NCBI GenBank assembly: GCA_945878795.1
Contig: CAMDWF010000108.1
Location: forward strand, 1 to 7,357
DNA: 7,357 nucleotides
Source of the DNA: Synechococcus sp. UW140
GTDB taxonomy: Bacteria > Cyanobacteriota > Cyanobacteriia > PCC-6307 > Cyanobiaceae
Direction: 5' to 3'
Shown here: piece by piece, positions 5,825 to 7,357 of the stretch
How positions within the stretch are numbered: position 1 is the stretch's first letter
Layout: each line of letters starts with the position of its first letter
Translations under genes and position numbers: made by a program
Notes under the pieces: model-generated
Databases searched by the model: none
The model's input: the letters and a program-made list of their open reading frames with translations, nothing else
Told to the model about the DNA's origin: nothing

Positions 5825-6174
5825 TCAGACGCCCGCCAATCCCAAGGCGGCCCTTAGCGCCCGCTCCAGAGCGTCCATTTCAGCAGCGCTGAGCCGGGTG
5901 AGGGGGCCTTCGCCGATGCGGTTGCGATCCAGGGCCCGGGGTTGCTCCGCCATCGCCCAGCACTCGCGCAGCAAGCGGTCGCGGGCGCGGGGATCGGCAC
6001 CCGCAGGGCTTCGGCGCCGCGGCGACGCTGGCTGGTGAGGGGCACCACCAGCAGGGTGGCGAGGCCGGCTTCGGTGAGTGCATCGGCCTGGATCACCACC
6101 ACCGGCCGCACCTTGCCCACCTCGGCCCCCTGATTGGGGTTGAGGCGTGCCACCCAGACCTCACCGCGGCGCAT
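5825..6174 (-). pseudogene. mazF: MazF/PemK-family endoribonuclease toxin, frameshifted
   Basis: The first 63 residues from ATG 6174 are a clear MazF/PemK: MRRGEVWVARLNPNQG, GKVRPVVVIQ (20-29) with the expected catalytic R23, and VVPLTSQ with T47, then ALRVPIPA. Beyond that the frame turns into low-complexity sequence and stops at 5854. In another minus-strand frame, homology resumes immediately: RDRLLRECWAMAEQPRALDR, RIGEGPLTRLSAAEMDAL and a terminal helix to TGA 5825-5827. Joined, the parts give about 115 residues, a normal MazF length. The total span is 2 mod 3, so the lesion is a net one-base loss or two-base gain near 5980-5992, where CCCGCG occurs twice in tandem on the minus strand. 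The start overlaps the antitoxin stop as TGATG. Both catalytic residues precede the break, but the C-terminal fold is lost. A sequencing error is possible. Confidence 0.85.
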
Positions 6175-6470
6175 CAGCGCCACCACGGTTCGGTCGCGGT
6201 CGCAGGCGCCTCAGCCCCGGCCATCGCCTCGTTTTCCGCCATCAGGAAATCCGCGGCCAACTCCCGGGCCTCCGCGCAGGCGTCCGCATCGCTGGCCAAA
6301 GCCTCTGCGGCCAGCTTCAGGGCCGCCTGCGCCCTTCCTTCCCGCCGCTGGGACAGCAGGGTTTCCAAGGCCTCGCGCAGCAGCTGGGAGCGGGGTTGGC
6401 CACTGAGCCGTGCTTCCTCACTGAGCTGTTGCTCCAGGTGGTCTGGAAGTCGGAGGCTGACAGCACTCAT
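6174..6470 (-). CDS. Ribbon-helix-helix antitoxin paired with the broken MazF
   Basis: A 98-residue CopG/MazE-type antitoxin. The N-terminal strand AVSLRLPDHLEQQL and the helices through EEARLSGQPRSQLLREALET (about 18-38) form the DNA-binding fold. The long acidic, alanine-rich C-terminal half (for example EARELAADFLMAENEAMAG) suits a flexible toxin-blocking tail. Its TGA overlaps the mazF ATG by one base (TGATG), as at vapBC. The ATG at 6470 lies directly before the strand; the frame extends to 6533 without any better start. The gene is intact although its toxin is frameshifted, so it may survive as an orphan antitoxin or as a regulator of its own locus. A near-palindrome at 6545-6560, 75 to 90 bases upstream, might be an operator. 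Confidence 0.85.
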   Translation of the reverse strand: MSAVSLRLPDHLEQQLSEEARLSGQPRSQLLREALETLLSQRREGRAQAALKLAAEALASDADACAEARELAADFLMAENEAMAGAEAPATATEPWWR

Positions 6471-6544
6471 GGCACCCCACGGACGTGATGCAATGAAGTT
6501 TACGAGATGCATGCCAACTTGTATGACAGACACGCATCCAATGT

Positions 6545-6560
6545 TGAGGCGATCACCTCA
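6545..6560. promoter_or_regulatory. Imperfect 16-bp palindrome upstream of the RHH antitoxin
   Basis: TGAGGCGATCACCTCA matches its own reverse complement at 14 of 16 positions around a central GATC. It lies between the MNT relic (stop at 6601) and the antitoxin start (6470). RHH antitoxins usually bind short inverted repeats near their promoters, so this is a candidate operator. No clear -10/-35 pair was found next to it. Confidence 0.25.
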
Positions 6561-6600
6561 CAGGAGCACCAACTGGCGTGGTTCGCTCAGCGTCTGATCG

Positions 6601-6974
6601 CTACCGCTGCCACAGCCAACGGCTATCTCGTTGCAGCGCGGCGGCCATGGCTGAGCCGCTGGCCAGCAGCTCGGCGTGTTCGGTGGGCGTGAGTACCAGG
6701 GCATCGCAGCTGAGCGGCAGCTCCGCCAGGGGCCAGGCCAGCAGGCGCTGGTGTTGGGGGCCGCTGCTAGCGGTATCGATCAGCAACAGATCGAGATCGC
6801 TGCCGACCCCGGCGTCACCCCGTCCGTAGCTGCCGAACAGGGCCACAACAGGGCCACCCGCTCCAGGCCCGGATGCTCCGCCGCCACCTGGGCCGCCCAG
6901 AGGCGCACCTGGTTCAGGATCTGCTCGGGCTCAGGCCAGCGCAGCAGCGATTGCGTCAACGATCGAACGGGCAT
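6601..6974 (-). pseudogene. MNT-type nucleotidyltransferase disrupted by an 11-bp tandem duplication
   Basis: From ATG 6974 the product begins MPVRSLTQSLLRWPEPEQIL, followed by WAAQVAAEHPGLERV, the usual N-terminus of MNT proteins encoded just after a HEPN gene. The frame then breaks. Homology resumes in another frame with ALFGSYGRG, SDLDLLLID and LPLSCDALVLTP, ending at TAG 6601. The join holds GTGGCCCTGTT twice in exact tandem (minus strand). Removing one copy restores a single 120-residue protein with an intact GSYGRG-x6-DLD motif (G44, S45, D56, D58) and a third acidic residue in SCDALV. The 374-bp span is out of frame by exactly this 11-bp unit. The start overlaps the end of the HEPN relic by 44 bp; TTG 6959 is an alternative start. 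Everything except the duplication is well preserved, which suggests a recent event. Confidence 0.88.
6836..6857. repeat. Exact 11-bp tandem duplication inside the MNT gene
   Basis: AACAGGGCCAC occurs at 6836-6846 and again at 6847-6857 on the plus strand with no intervening base. It lies immediately before the codons for the FGSYGRG catalytic motif and shifts the reading frame. An exact, adjacent, frame-breaking copy fits replication slippage. Confidence 0.92.
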
Positions 6975-7166
6975 GGTTCAGGGCGTCGTCGCTCTGGAGC
7001 CGCCCGAAATGGTCGGTCGGGGCCCCATCGGGCAGGCTATCGGGGTTGGAGCGCCCGAGGCCGTGGCCCCACGCCTGCTGGCCATGGCGCAGGTGCAAAC
7101 CCTTGAGGGCCTTGTCCACCGCCTGATGGCCTGCGCCTGATGCAGCCAGTCGGCGGAACGATTCAT
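6931..7166 (-). pseudogene. HEPN-domain toxin relic with two internal deletions
   Basis: ATG 7166 opens MNRSADWLHQAQA, the characteristic start of HEPN proteins paired with MNT genes. Homology then jumps, in another frame, to HQAVDKALKGLHLRHGQQAW, corresponding to the second helix (usually ..CFxAQQAAEKALKAL..). About 25-30 residues between the two parts are missing. After WGHGLGR the sequence jumps in frame to NPDSLPDGAP, DHFGRLQSDDALNHARSIVD and the stop at 6931. Family members as I recall them have about 35 more residues in between, including the helix before the RYPN-type motif. The composite is about 78 residues instead of about 125. It cannot fold as a full HEPN domain, so loss of function is likely. 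It is tightly followed by the MNT gene, the standard order for this subfamily. Confidence 0.78.
7120..7142. repeat. 9-bp direct repeat at the deletion junction in the HEPN relic
   Basis: CGCCTGATG occurs at 7120-7128 and 7134-7142, five bases apart, exactly where HEPN homology changes frame. Short direct repeats at such sites suggest slippage or microhomology-driven deletion. A simple deletion between them would leave only one copy, so the history was probably more complex. Confidence 0.6.
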
Positions 7167-7167
7167 C

Positions 7168-7347
7168 TCACCATTGTGACGGCGGCGGCTGGATCGGCTG
7201 CTGGTGCTGCAGTTGGACCTGCCCCCAGAGCGCGTCAGGATGCGACACAACGCCCAGGGCGATGGCGTCGTTCATGGTTAGGCCGAGAAATTGTCGTGTA
7301 GGCGGCGAAATCGCCGAGTACATCGTGATCAAGCTTGTTCTTACCAT
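7168..7347 (-). CDS. Unrecognised small ORF just upstream of the HEPN relic
   Basis: The frame is open from the window edge and contains ATGs at 7347, 7323 and 7275, giving 59, 51 or 35 residues. The product includes MNDAIALGVVSHPDALWGQV and ends in a Gln/Pro-rich stretch (QLQHQQPIQPPPSQW). I do not recognise it. Its TGA (7170-7168) lies one base before the HEPN ATG (TGAGATG), an arrangement often seen in coupled genes, which argues for reality. Against it, another minus-strand frame in 7254-7357 is also open and reads protein-like (KNKLDHDVLGDFAAYTTIS), so this could be a decayed, frameshifted gene tail continuing outside the window. Low confidence. Confidence 0.35.
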   Translation of the reverse strand: MVRTSLITMYSAISPPTRQFLGLTMNDAIALGVVSHPDALWGQVQLQHQQPIQPPPSQW

Positions 7348-7357
7348 CCGCCGAGCG

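Noticed and set aside
5980..5992. Programmed ribosomal frameshift in mazF
   Set aside because: There is no slippery heptamer or downstream structure typical of such sites, and MazF genes are not known to need one. Mutation or sequencing error is simpler.
5474..6038. Plus- and minus-strand frames across the 5.5-6.0 kb gap
   Set aside because: None shows a family motif or protein-like periodicity, and the right part is covered by the minus-strand tail of mazF in its restored frame.
1..7357. CRISPR array, tRNA, rRNA, insertion sequence or phage genes
   Set aside because: No regularly spaced repeats, cloverleaf or rRNA-like stretches, transposase motifs or structural phage genes were seen on either strand.

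Overview
The window looks like chromosomal accessory DNA from a high-GC cyanobacterium, most likely a picocyanobacterium of the Synechococcus/Cyanobium type. This is inferred from three things: an HpsJ-like membrane protein beside a cyanobacterial-style PEP-CTERM surface protein, the forms of the toxin-antitoxin (TA) families, and a GC-rich genome interrupted by two AT-richer coding patches. No ribosomal or housekeeping marker is present to settle the genus.

Layout. Positions 1-398 (+) hold the C-terminal part of a membrane protein of unknown function. It converges with a 3-hydroxyisobutyrate-dehydrogenase-type oxidoreductase at 420-1319 (-). A zinc N-acetylmuramoyl-L-alanine amidase lipoprotein (1402-2256, +) is divergent from the oxidoreductase and converges with everything to its right, because all genes from 2272 to the window end lie on the minus strand.

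In minus-strand transcription order that long block is: an unrecognised small ORF (7168-7347); a HEPN relic (6931-7166); an MNT nucleotidyltransferase relic (6601-6974); a ribbon-helix-helix antitoxin (6174-6470); a frameshifted MazF/PemK (5825-6174); a 436-bp gap rich in inverted repeats (5389-5824); a PEP-CTERM-like exported protein (4744-5388) with its own intrinsic terminator; an HpsJ-like protein (3853-4641); a small hypothetical gene (3496-3768, or to 3846); an intact MNT nucleotidyltransferase (3177-3524); a C-terminally truncated HEPN (2972-3190); and an intact VapB/VapC pair (2700-2966, 2272-2700).

The main story is a stack of four TA modules on one strand, two on each side of a surface-protein/HpsJ pair. 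Only one toxin, VapC, looks whole. Each of the others is broken in a different way: HEPN-2 by two internal deletions, its partner MNT-2 by an exact 11-bp tandem duplication just before the catalytic motif, MazF by a short indel in a GC-rich repeat, and HEPN-1 by loss of its C-terminal half. Three of the four antitoxin-side genes remain open. This fits toxin decay with antitoxin retention. I saw no phage, transposase, integrase, CRISPR, tRNA or rRNA feature.
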